From Aerococcus urinae (GTDB taxonomy: Bacteria; Bacillota; Bacilli; Lactobacillales; Aerococcaceae): DNA of 64,000 nucleotides. The notes beneath the pieces were generated by a model. It was not told where the DNA came from. It saw nothing but the letters and a program-made list of their open reading frames with translations, and made no database searches. A program made the translations under genes and the position numbers. This document shows positions 21,789 through 28,160 of this stretch, piece after piece. Numbering within the stretch: the stretch's first letter is position 1; every line of letters starts with the position of its first letter. Where the stretch lies: the NCBI RefSeq assembly GCF_001543175.1, contig NZ_CP014161.1, positions 1-64,000 of the forward strand, in the 5' to 3' direction.

Positions 21789-21869
21789 GGAGGGATAGCG
21801 AAGCGGCCAAACGCAGCGGACTGTAAATCCGTTCCTTCGGGTTCAGAGGTTCGAATCCTCTTCCCTCCA
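21789..21869 (+). tRNA. tRNA-Tyr (GUA)
   Basis: An 81-base type II tRNA with a long variable arm. The acceptor is GGAGGGA/TCCCTCC and the anticodon loop CTGTAAA gives GUA. Confidence 0.95.
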
Positions 21870-21882
21870 TTTCTAATCATAT

Positions 21883-21954
21883 TGGGGTATCGCCAAGCGG
21901 TAAGGCAACAGACTTTGACTCTGTCATGCGTTGGTTCGAATCCAGCTACCCCAG
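21883..21954 (+). tRNA. tRNA-Gln (UUG)
   Basis: A 72-base cloverleaf with acceptor TGGGGTA/TACCCCA, anticodon loop CTTTGAC (UUG) and T-arm GGTTCGAATCC. Confidence 0.95.
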
Positions 21955-21960
21955 TTCAAT

Positions 21961-21993
21961 GAGACTGTACTTGTGCGTACAGTCTCTTTTTTG
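21961..21993 (+). terminator. Terminator of the tRNA pair
   Basis: GAGACTGTAC and GTACAGTCTC form a perfect 10-bp stem with a 6-base loop, followed by a T-run. Confidence 0.92.
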
Positions 21994-22027
21994 TTTTCAA
22001 CTAAAAAATAATTTCTATTGTAACTAT

Positions 22028-22079
22028 AAAACTCCCTTAGTCATTCCCAAATAAGGAAAGAGCTAAGGGAGTTTTTTCT
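22028..22079. terminator. Terminator after the niacin transporter gene
   Basis: AAACTCCCTTAG pairs perfectly with CTAAGGGAGTTT over a loop of about 22 bases, with T/A runs on both sides, so it can act for the minus-strand gene and for any read-through from the tRNAs. Confidence 0.85.
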
Positions 22080-22082
22080 ACT

Positions 22083-22664
22083 TTATTTAATTGGAAAACG
22101 GGGGAACTTATAAGGCAGGTGCTTGTTGAGGTACTTGAGGAAGAGGTAACCCAATTCAAAGTCCATCATCCCATGGAAGAGGGAAGAGATGCCGAAGAGA
22201 ATGAAGAGGGAAGCCCAGTAACCGTATTGACCATCCAAACTGGTTAATCCTGCCGTCACAAAGCAATGGATAACGATCATTTCCCCGAGCCCGTGTAAGC
22301 TATTAATTCCGGCGTTAAAGAGGGTTCTTTTCCAAGGGTTCAAGACAAATTGGTTGGACCGTTGGAGAGTATAGGCCCCTACTAAGGTGAATAAGAGGTG
22401 GGAAACCGCCCGGAAGACCACTGGTAAGGGGAAGCCTGCTATCAAGAAACCAAATGAGGTGGCTAAGGCCACAAAAGCGGCTGAGGCTGGTGAAATAAAG
22501 AGTGCCATATCAATGGCAATGTGTGAGCCCAGGGTCCAGGAAAAGGGACCAAAAGCGATTTTAATGGGGCTAATCATAGGGATAATGATACCGATGGCTG
22601 TTAATAGGGCTACGGTAGTCATTTTACCCGTATTTTTTTTGCTAACCGAAATACTTTCTTTCAT
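22083..22664 (-). CDS. niaX: ECF transporter S component, probable niacin type (NiaX-like)
   Basis: A 193-residue membrane protein with about six hydrophobic helices and no ATPase or solute-binding domain, as in ECF substrate-binding subunits that share a common energising module. The start MTTVALLTAIGIIIPMISP and the segment FGFLIAGFPLPVVFRAVSHL match my memory of the NiaX family. Its place head-to-head with nadC also points to niacin or a related NAD precursor. Its ribosome binding site and start (GGAGGATTACAATGAA) are identical to those of the pncA gene at 1000. The substrate is inferred. Confidence 0.7.
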   Translation of the reverse strand: MKESISVSKKNTGKMTTVALLTAIGIIIPMISPIKIAFGPFSWTLGSHIAIDMALFISPASAAFVALATSFGFLIAGFPLPVVFRAVSHLLFTLVGAYTLQRSNQFVLNPWKRTLFNAGINSLHGLGEMIVIHCFVTAGLTSLDGQYGYWASLFILFGISSLFHGMMDFELGYLFLKYLNKHLPYKFPRFPIK

Positions 22665-22716
22665 TGTAATCCTCCTTGAAGAATGAGTCCTAATATAATC
22701 GATATAAAACCAAATA

Positions 22717-22741
22717 ATGATAAAAATTTAAAAATTATCAT
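22717..22741. promoter_or_regulatory. Palindromic operator candidate between niaX and nadC
   Basis: ATGATAA and TTATCAT form a 7+7 inverted repeat around 11 AT-rich bases, in the intergenic region between the divergent genes. It could bind a niacin-responsive repressor, but the site does not match an operator I can name. Confidence 0.4.
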
Positions 22742-22950
22742 AAGCTTAGCCCTTATTTTTGTCAAGTCTGTCTAAAACGATCACTTTCCGTATAAGACTA
22801 GGGGTTTTTGCTGCCTTGGCTTATGGTATGATAGGTAAAAACAGTATCAGCTTTTTTGGGCTTTTTAGGCTCAGGAAAGTCAGCCTTCTTTGGCTAGTGA
22901 AAGTGGCTAGTCAGAGAATCAGGATAGAAAGAATGAGGAGGCGGTTAGTG

Positions 22951-23826
22951 ATGGCTAATCCAAAACAAGTGTCTAATTTTAGAAATCTGAACCAAGATAT
23001 TATTGATGAATTAATTACCCTAGCCTTTAAGGAAGATATTCCTTATGAGGACCTGTCGACCAATGCCATTTATCAAGGGCAAGCGGCCCAGGTGGAGCTC
23101 TTGGCTAAGGAAGCGGGAGTGATTTGTGGTTTGGATCTCTTCCAGCGGGTTTTCTTCCATTTGGATCCTGAGGTTCAATTTGAGAGCTGGGTTCGAGATG
23201 GTGACCGGGTGGCGAACCAAGAGACTCTGATGGTGATCAAGGCCTCCGTCAATACCCTCTTAAGTGGCGAACGGATTGCCCTCAACTTCCTTCAGAGAAT
23301 GAGTGGGATTGCTACGGCTACCCGTCGTTTTGTAGATGCCTTGGAAGGCAGTGGCATTAAGCTATTGGATACCCGTAAAACTACCCCAGCCTACCGTCCC
23401 TTGGAAAAATATGCAGTCCGGGTAGGGGGCGGTTATAACCACCGTTACTCACTCTCTGATCAAATTATGCTCAAGGATAACCATGTTGCTGCAGCCGGTG
23501 GGGTCAAAGCAGCCATCCAAGCGGCTAAGGCCTATGCTCCTTTTGTGAAGAAGATTGAAATTGAAGTCGAGGATTTGGACATGGTCAGAGCGGCAGTGGA
23601 AGCGGGAGCCGATATTATTATGCTCGATAATATGGACCATGACACCATGGAGGAAGCCATTGCAATCATTAACGGTCAAGCGATTATAGAAGCTTCAGGA
23701 AACTTTACCTGGGATAATGTCACAGATTATAAGGACCTAGCCATTGACTATATCTCTAGTGGGGCCATTACCCATTCGGCTGGAATCTTAGATTTGTCCC
23801 TCAAACATCTGAAAGTTAGCGAATAG
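22951..23826 (+). CDS. nadC: Quinolinate (nicotinate-nucleotide) phosphoribosyltransferase
   Basis: Converts quinolinate and PRPP to nicotinate mononucleotide, carbon dioxide and pyrophosphate. The 291 residues include the catalytic LLDTRKTTPAYRPLEKYAV (in part), GGGYNHRYSLSDQIMLKDNH and the late IMLDNM and EASGNFTWDNV motifs of the family. GAGGAGG lies before the ATG at 22951; the frame is open for 64 more codons upstream, but that extension is hydrophobic and unlike the family. No nadA or nadB is visible nearby, so quinolinate may come from outside, or the genes lie elsewhere. Confidence 0.93.
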   Translation: MANPKQVSNFRNLNQDIIDELITLAFKEDIPYEDLSTNAIYQGQAAQVELLAKEAGVICGLDLFQRVFFHLDPEVQFESWVRDGDRVANQETLMVIKASVNTLLSGERIALNFLQRMSGIATATRRFVDALEGSGIKLLDTRKTTPAYRPLEKYAVRVGGGYNHRYSLSDQIMLKDNHVAAAGGVKAAIQAAKAYAPFVKKIEIEVEDLDMVRAAVEAGADIIMLDNMDHDTMEEAIAIINGQAIIEASGNFTWDNVTDYKDLAIDYISSGAITHSAGILDLSLKHLKVSE

Positions 23827-24141
23827 GACTGGACCTCCTGAGGCAGAAATCCTTGATGTCTAAAACCAATAAATAAAGCTTGGTCTTGACTTTTGTTACA
23901 GCAAGGTTACAAGGCGACAGAAATGTTTCAGAAAATCCTTTTAAAATGTCAAAGTAATTAAAGGGCCTTAACAAGTCAGAAAATCCCTTTTCTTCGTCTG
24001 GAAGCCATGATAGTATATTTCATGTCGACGAGGGAAAGACCTCGTTGAGAGATAAAAATGAATCTGAATGATTAAGATGCTTAATCATATTAAATAGAAA
24101 AAAGAATGAACTTTGCACATAAGAAAGGATTTTTATTACAC
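23827..24141. promoter_or_regulatory. Upstream region of the LysM gene with WalR-like and CodY-like sites
   Basis: TGTTAC-N5-GGTTAC at 23894-23910 matches the WalR box (TGTWAH-N5-TGTWAH) except one base; WalR controls wall hydrolase genes in Firmicutes. ATGTTTCAGAAAATC at 23923-23937 matches the CodY consensus at 12 of 15 positions, and TCAGAAAATCCCTTTT recurs at 23976-23991. No coding gene or clear riboswitch is seen. Confidence 0.4.
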
Positions 24142-24840
24142 ATGAATATGAAGAAAGTTTTAGTAGGTACCTCAATCGCTTTATCAGCCTTAGTAAGTTT
24201 TGCTGCTGGGGAAACGACTGAAGCACACGCAGCTGAATGGCAAGCACGTTCAGTTGAAGAAATCAAAGCTGACTTCCAAAAATTAGATGACAACGAAAAA
24301 GTTTATGTCATTAAATCTGGTGACACCTTAAACGCTATTGCTCAAGCAGCAGACGTGAACACCAAAGAACTAGCTGAAATCAACAACATCGAAAATGCTA
24401 ACTTAATCTTCCCAGGAACTAAATTAACCTTCAAATCTGACCAATCAGGTAAGGTTAATGAAGTTGAAGTAGAAAAACAAGGTCAAGCAGCTCAAGTTTA
24501 CACCGTCGATGAAACTGCTGGTCAAACCTACCAAGCACCTGCAACTGTTCAAGCTGCACCAGCTGCTGCTCCAGCACCTGCACCTGCACCAGCTCCAGCA
24601 CAAAGCGCTTACACTGGTTCTTCTTCATCCGCTAAAGAAATCATTGCTCAACGTGAATCTGGTGGTTCATACTCAGCAACTAACGGCCAATACATCGGAC
24701 GTTACCAATTAAGCGCTTCTTACTTAAATGGTGACTACTCCCCAGCTAACCAAGAACGTGTGGCTGACCAATACGTAGCCGGTCGTTACGGTTCATGGGA
24801 CAACGCTCTAGCATTCTGGAACGCTAACGGTTGGTACTAA
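24142..24840 (+). CDS. Secreted LysM protein with transglycosylase-like C-terminal domain
   Basis: A 232-residue secreted cell-wall protein. A signal peptide (about residues 1-30, cleaved after AHA) is followed by one LysM domain (about 53-100, VYVIKSGDTLNAIAQAADVN) that binds peptidoglycan, then an Ala/Pro-rich linker (about 135-155). The C-terminal 70 residues begin with KEIIAQRESGGSYSATNGQY and resemble the IsaA/resuscitation-factor transglycosylase-like fold, with Glu in RESGG as the likely catalytic acid. ATGs occur at 24106, 24142 and 24148; I choose 24142 because the resulting signal peptide is normal, though spacing to AAAGGA is long. Codon usage is strongly biased, suggesting high expression. 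Confidence 0.85.
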   Translation: MNMKKVLVGTSIALSALVSFAAGETTEAHAAEWQARSVEEIKADFQKLDDNEKVYVIKSGDTLNAIAQAADVNTKELAEINNIENANLIFPGTKLTFKSDQSGKVNEVEVEKQGQAAQVYTVDETAGQTYQAPATVQAAPAAAPAPAPAPAPAQSAYTGSSSSAKEIIAQRESGGSYSATNGQYIGRYQLSASYLNGDYSPANQERVADQYVAGRYGSWDNALAFWNANGWY

Positions 24841-24847
24841 GATAGAA

Positions 24848-25125
24848 AAAGAGTGTGACAATCGCGTCAAAGAGCAAGACCGCTGGAAGAAAAAGGCGTT
24901 TAAATTCTCAAAGAGAATTTAGCGCCTTTTTCTGAAGCGGACGCTTGCTCTGCGCTTGGAACACGTTTCAAAAGAGTGTGACAAAAGTCAAAGGAGCCCT
25001 GAACCACTGGAACAAACTATGGAAGATAGGCGAAAGCCTATCGCACATAGTTCGTGAAGTGGACGTCAGGGCTGACTTTTGGAACACGTTTCAAAAGAGT
25101 GTGAGACTTTTGTCCCAGACTCCTC
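24848..25125 (+). repeat. Family-1 nested-hairpin repeats, two complete units and a tail
   Basis: Unit a (24848-24968) and unit b (24969-25091) each run from AAAGAGTGTGACA to GGAACACGTTT. Unit a folds as AGAGCAAG/CTTGCTCT outside and AAATTCTC/GAGAATTT inside. Unit b folds as AAAGTCA/TGACTTT, AGCCCTGA/TCAGGGCT, AACTATG/CATAGTT and GATAGGC/GCCTATC. A third start (AGAGTGTGAGAC) follows and ends in TTTTGTCCCAGACTCC. All lies between the LysM stop and its terminator. Confidence 0.8.
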
Positions 25126-25129
25126 AATC

Positions 25130-25157
25130 AACTCCGGCTCCCTGGGCTGGAGTTTTT
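25130..25157 (+). terminator. Terminator after the LysM gene and repeats
   Basis: AACTCC and GGAGTT, extended by an inner GGC/GCT, form a stem followed by TTTTTT. Confidence 0.75.
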
Positions 25158-25197
25158 TATTTATCTTAGCTTTTAAAGGGGGCCTAAGTGGTCAGCC

Positions 25198-25226
25198 TTG
25201 AATAGGTAAGCGGTTTCTGCTATAGT
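25198..25226 (+). promoter_or_regulatory. Promoter of the thiamine operon
   Basis: TTGAAT (25198-25203) and TATAGT (25221-25226) are 17 bases apart with TG before the -10 box. The TPP riboswitch starts about ten bases downstream. Confidence 0.7.
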
Positions 25227-25235
25227 TAGAAAGTA

Positions 25236-25319
25236 CTCACAAGAGGTGCTTTTGCTGAGATAGGTGGAAACCTGGACTCTTTGAACCTGAGAAAGTTAAA
25301 ACTTGCGTAGGGATGTGAG
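25236..25319 (+). promoter_or_regulatory. TPP riboswitch (THI element)
   Basis: The conserved parts of the thiamine pyrophosphate aptamer are present in order: AGAGGTGCTTTTGCTGAGA, then CTCTTTGAACCTGA and TTGCGTAGGGATGTGAG. CTCAC and GTGAG close the P1 helix. A strong terminator lies 55 bases downstream, so control is probably by transcription termination when TPP is bound. Confidence 0.92.
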
Positions 25320-25373
25320 AATTCAAATATCGTTGTACGGTATAGCCAAGCTTTGGTAAAGCCTAACGATAAG

Positions 25374-25422
25374 AAGTCCTGCAAAGTACAATCAGTGGAG
25401 TATACTTTGCAGGACTTTTTTT
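25374..25422 (+). terminator. TPP-controlled terminator
   Basis: AAGTCCTGCAAAGTA pairs perfectly with TACTTTGCAGGACTT and is followed by a T-run. It lies between the riboswitch and thiM. Confidence 0.9.
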
Positions 25423-25487
25423 CTGTCTAGAAATAAAAGACCTGCAGGTAAAATATGCAGTCTGAACAGAATAAGAGAGATGAGTAA

Positions 25488-26327
25488 ATGCCTAAAAAAA
25501 CAACCATTCCCTTTGCCAAATATAGTCAGCAGATCAAGGCCAAGGCCCCGCTGGTCCAAGTCTTGAATAATTATGTCACCATCCATGATGTAGCCAATGT
25601 GATCCTAGCCAGTGGCGGGCGTCCCGTAATGACCGATAACCTACCTAATAGTCAGGATGTGGTCAAGACGGCTGACCTCTTGCTCATAAATGCCGCTAGC
25701 CCTAGGCCTAACCAGGAATTATTAGACCTCGCTGCCACAGCGAAAAATGATCAGCATCCCGTGGTCTTAGACCCAGTGGGAGTTGCAGCTATGCCGTCTA
25801 AATTAAAGCTCTGCCAAGATCTGATTGACCAAGGTCTAGTGACTGCGGTAAAGGGGAATGCTTCGGAAATTCGTAGCCTCCTCTTTGAAAGAAGCCAAGG
25901 ATCAGGGGTCGACTTGGGGCCTGGAGACGAGGTGACCTTGGCTAACCTGGCTGATTTTGCCCCGGCCTTTAAAGCTTATGCCCTAGAAAAAGGGATTATC
26001 CTAGCCATGTCAGGCCCGATTGACTTAGTAACTGATGGCGAACGGCTGGCAGTCATTGAAAATGGTCACCCCTGGATGGCTTCTTATACGGGATCAGGTT
26101 GCCAGTTAAGCGGCGTCTTAGCCAGCTTTTTAGCTGGTAATCCGGGAGAAGATCTTTTTTACCTGACGACGGCGGCCATGGTTAGCTATGGGGTGGCGGG
26201 AGAAATCGCTGCCCAAGTGCTCCAGCCTTATGAGGGCAATGCTACTTATTCCAACCGAGTCATTGACCAGGTCTTCTTATTAGAGGCCAAAGAATTAGAA
26301 AGGAGAGCCAAGTATGCCATTCAATAA
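25488..26327 (+). CDS. thiM: Hydroxyethylthiazole kinase
   Basis: Phosphorylates 4-methyl-5-(2-hydroxyethyl)thiazole for thiamine salvage. The 279 residues have VQVLNNYVTIHDVANVILASGG (in part) near the start, VVLDPVGVAAMPSK, VKGNASEIRSL and the late GSGCQLSGVLASFLAGN loop, all typical of ThiM. It is the first gene of a TPP-riboswitch operon and overlaps the next gene by 14 bases. Confidence 0.95.
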   Translation: MPKKTTIPFAKYSQQIKAKAPLVQVLNNYVTIHDVANVILASGGRPVMTDNLPNSQDVVKTADLLLINAASPRPNQELLDLAATAKNDQHPVVLDPVGVAAMPSKLKLCQDLIDQGLVTAVKGNASEIRSLLFERSQGSGVDLGPGDEVTLANLADFAPAFKAYALEKGIILAMSGPIDLVTDGERLAVIENGHPWMASYTGSGCQLSGVLASFLAGNPGEDLFYLTTAAMVSYGVAGEIAAQVLQPYEGNATYSNRVIDQVFLLEAKELERRAKYAIQ

Positions 26328-27762
26328 AAATGATTTATTGGTCTATGCTATTACCCCCGACCGCTTTGACCATGATGAATTAATCCGGCAAGTCAAGGAG
26401 GTCTTAACGGGCGGGGCCACGATCTTACAATTACGTCTGAAGGACCATCCCTTTAAAGACCAGGAGGAAAAGCTGGATCTGACCAAAACAATCAAAGCGC
26501 TCTGCCAAGATGCAGGTGTCCCCTTTATTATTGATGATGACTATGAGCTGGCCTTGGCGGTGGATGCTGATGGCCTCCACGTCGGAGCAGATGACCTGCC
26601 AGTCGACCAGGCTAGACAACTGCTAGGTCCTGATAAGATCATCGGGGCTTCGGCTAAGAGTTTGGAGGCCGCCCTAAAAGCCCAAGCAGCTGGTGCAGAC
26701 TATTTGGGAGTTGGCGCCCTCTATCCGACCCAGTCTAAGGCCAATGCCCAAGGAACTAGTCTGACTACCCTGAGAGCGATTGCCCAAGGGGTCAATATTC
26801 CTATCGTAGGCATTGGCGGGATTAATTTAGATAATATGGCTAATTTACGTGACCAGGGTCTGGCTGGGGTGGCTCTGATTTCCGCCTTATTTAAGGCGGA
26901 AGCCCCCTACCAAGCGACTCAAGCCATCCGTAAAGCTGCTGAAAAGCTTTTTAAGCTCCAAGCCGTCCTCACCATTGCCGGCTCAGATTCCAGTGGGGGA
27001 GCGGGTATTCAAGCGGACCTCAAGACCATGCAGGCCAATGGAGTCTTTGGCATGAGTGCTATTACTTCAGTGACCGCCCAAAATACTAGGGGTGTGACCG
27101 GGGTCTATGACCTCAGTCCAGAGGCCTTGGCTAGCCAACTCCAAGCGGTCTTTGAGGATATTCCCCCGGCTGCTGTCAAGATTGGCATGGTTTCCCAGGT
27201 GGACTTAGTGGAAGAAATTGCTAAGGCCCTCAAAAACTACCAAGCTAAAAACATTGTGGTAGACCCCGTTATGGTAGCCACTAGTGGATCGAACTTGATC
27301 CAAGACCAAGCAGTTCAAGTCTTAGCAGACCAGGTATTTCCCCTAGCCAGCTTAATTACGCCCAATATTCCTGAAAGCCAGGTCTTAGCGGGACAAGAAA
27401 TCCATTCGGCAAAGGATATGGAAGCGGCCGCTAAAAAAATTAGCCAGACCTACCAAGTCGCGGTCCTCTGTAAGGGTGGGCACCGGGTTAATGATGCTAA
27501 CGATGTCCTGGTGACTCCTGTTGGCGAAGTCCACTGGTTCCAAGGCGACCGGGTCGATAACCCCAATACCCATGGCACCGGCTGTACGCTATCCAGTGCC
27601 ATTGCCAGCAACCTAGCCAAGGGTGATGACTTAGTCACTGCCATCGCCCGGGCCAAAACTTATCTCAGCCTAGCTCTTAAAGATCAATTAGATCTAGGTC
27701 AGGGGAGTGGGCCCTTGAACCATGGCTTTGGCCTCTTGACTTATTACCCTAGTGACCATTAA
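26314..27762 (+). CDS. thiED: Bifunctional ThiE-ThiD fusion: thiamine-phosphate synthase and HMP-P kinase
   Basis: A 482-residue fusion. Residues 1 to about 210 are thiamine-phosphate synthase (ThiE): YAITPDRF, GGATILQLRLKD, PFIIDDDYELAL, LGVGALYPTQSK and VGIGGIN. Residues about 215-482 are hydroxymethylpyrimidine (phosphate) kinase (ThiD): LTIAGSDSSGGAGIQADLKT (the family start), DPVMVATSGS, and NTHGTGCTLSSAIA near the end. Together with ThiM it covers salvage of both thiamine halves; no thiC or thiG is seen, so synthesis from scratch is not supported by this locus. The join is clean with no stop or frameshift. GGAGAG precedes the ATG. Confidence 0.93.
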   Translation: MPFNKNDLLVYAITPDRFDHDELIRQVKEVLTGGATILQLRLKDHPFKDQEEKLDLTKTIKALCQDAGVPFIIDDDYELALAVDADGLHVGADDLPVDQARQLLGPDKIIGASAKSLEAALKAQAAGADYLGVGALYPTQSKANAQGTSLTTLRAIAQGVNIPIVGIGGINLDNMANLRDQGLAGVALISALFKAEAPYQATQAIRKAAEKLFKLQAVLTIAGSDSSGGAGIQADLKTMQANGVFGMSAITSVTAQNTRGVTGVYDLSPEALASQLQAVFEDIPPAAVKIGMVSQVDLVEEIAKALKNYQAKNIVVDPVMVATSGSNLIQDQAVQVLADQVFPLASLITPNIPESQVLAGQEIHSAKDMEAAAKKISQTYQVAVLCKGGHRVNDANDVLVTPVGEVHWFQGDRVDNPNTHGTGCTLSSAIASNLAKGDDLVTAIARAKTYLSLALKDQLDLGQGSGPLNHGFGLLTYYPSDH

Positions 27763-27770
27763 TTTGCTTT

Positions 27771-27884
27771 AGCTTCCCTTAGCCAATAGTTTTTAGTCTT
27801 TAAACCCTTCCAGGCTAGAACCACTAAGGGAAGAGTATCTGTACACCGATAAGGGTCATGATAGCTTGTCATGGCCTTTTTTTT
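27771..27884 (+). terminator. Hairpins and terminator after thiED
   Basis: CTTCCCTTAG (27771-27780) pairs with CTAAGGGAAG (27826-27835) over a 45-base loop. A second hairpin GGTCATGA/TCATGGCC (27854-27876) is followed by eight T and is the likely terminator. Confidence 0.7.
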
Positions 27885-27936
27885 ATATTTAGAAAAGGGT
27901 CTATCTGTTTTTAAAAAAGGATATCTTTATCTAACA

Positions 27937-28107
27937 TTGTGAAAATAAACACATATTTTCTCTTTTTAATTAAAATATAAAAATATTCTTTTAAATCTTG
28001 TAAGCGATTACAAGGTTAAGTTACTAATGTTTCAGTAATTGTAAGCGGTTGTGGGTAAAAAGAAAAACAAAAAATAACTTGCTTTTTAATTGTGAATAAT
28101 TTAACAT
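27937..28107 (+). promoter_or_regulatory. adhE control region: promoter, cre and Rex-like sites
   Basis: TTGTAAGCGATTACAA (27998-28013) is a perfect match to the CcpA cre consensus, and TTGTAAGCGGTTGTGG at 28039-28054 is a half-conserved second copy. TTGTGA with ACACAT at 27937-27954 and TTGTGA with TAACAT at 28090-28107 fit degenerate Rex operators. The promoter is TTGCTT (28079-28084) and TAACAT (28102-28107), 17 bases apart, so the second Rex-like site covers the -10 box. Confidence 0.65.
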
Positions 28108-28160
28108 AATAGCCATAAAGATGAAAGTCATTAAAAATAAACGAAAGGTTAGGAAGAACA

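Noticed and set aside
22759-22950. N-terminal extension of nadC by 64 codons
   Set aside because: It starts without a ribosome binding site, is basic and hydrophobic, and is unlike the family; GAGGAGG points to 22951.
24945-25169. ORF of 74 codons in the family-1 repeats
   Set aside because: It consists of repeat hairpins and terminator sequence; the translation repeats itself and has no ribosome binding site.
25236-25319. This leader as a T-box or c-di-AMP riboswitch
   Set aside because: The GCTGAGA, CTTTGAACCTGA and GCGTAGGGA elements in order are those of the TPP aptamer, and thiamine genes follow.
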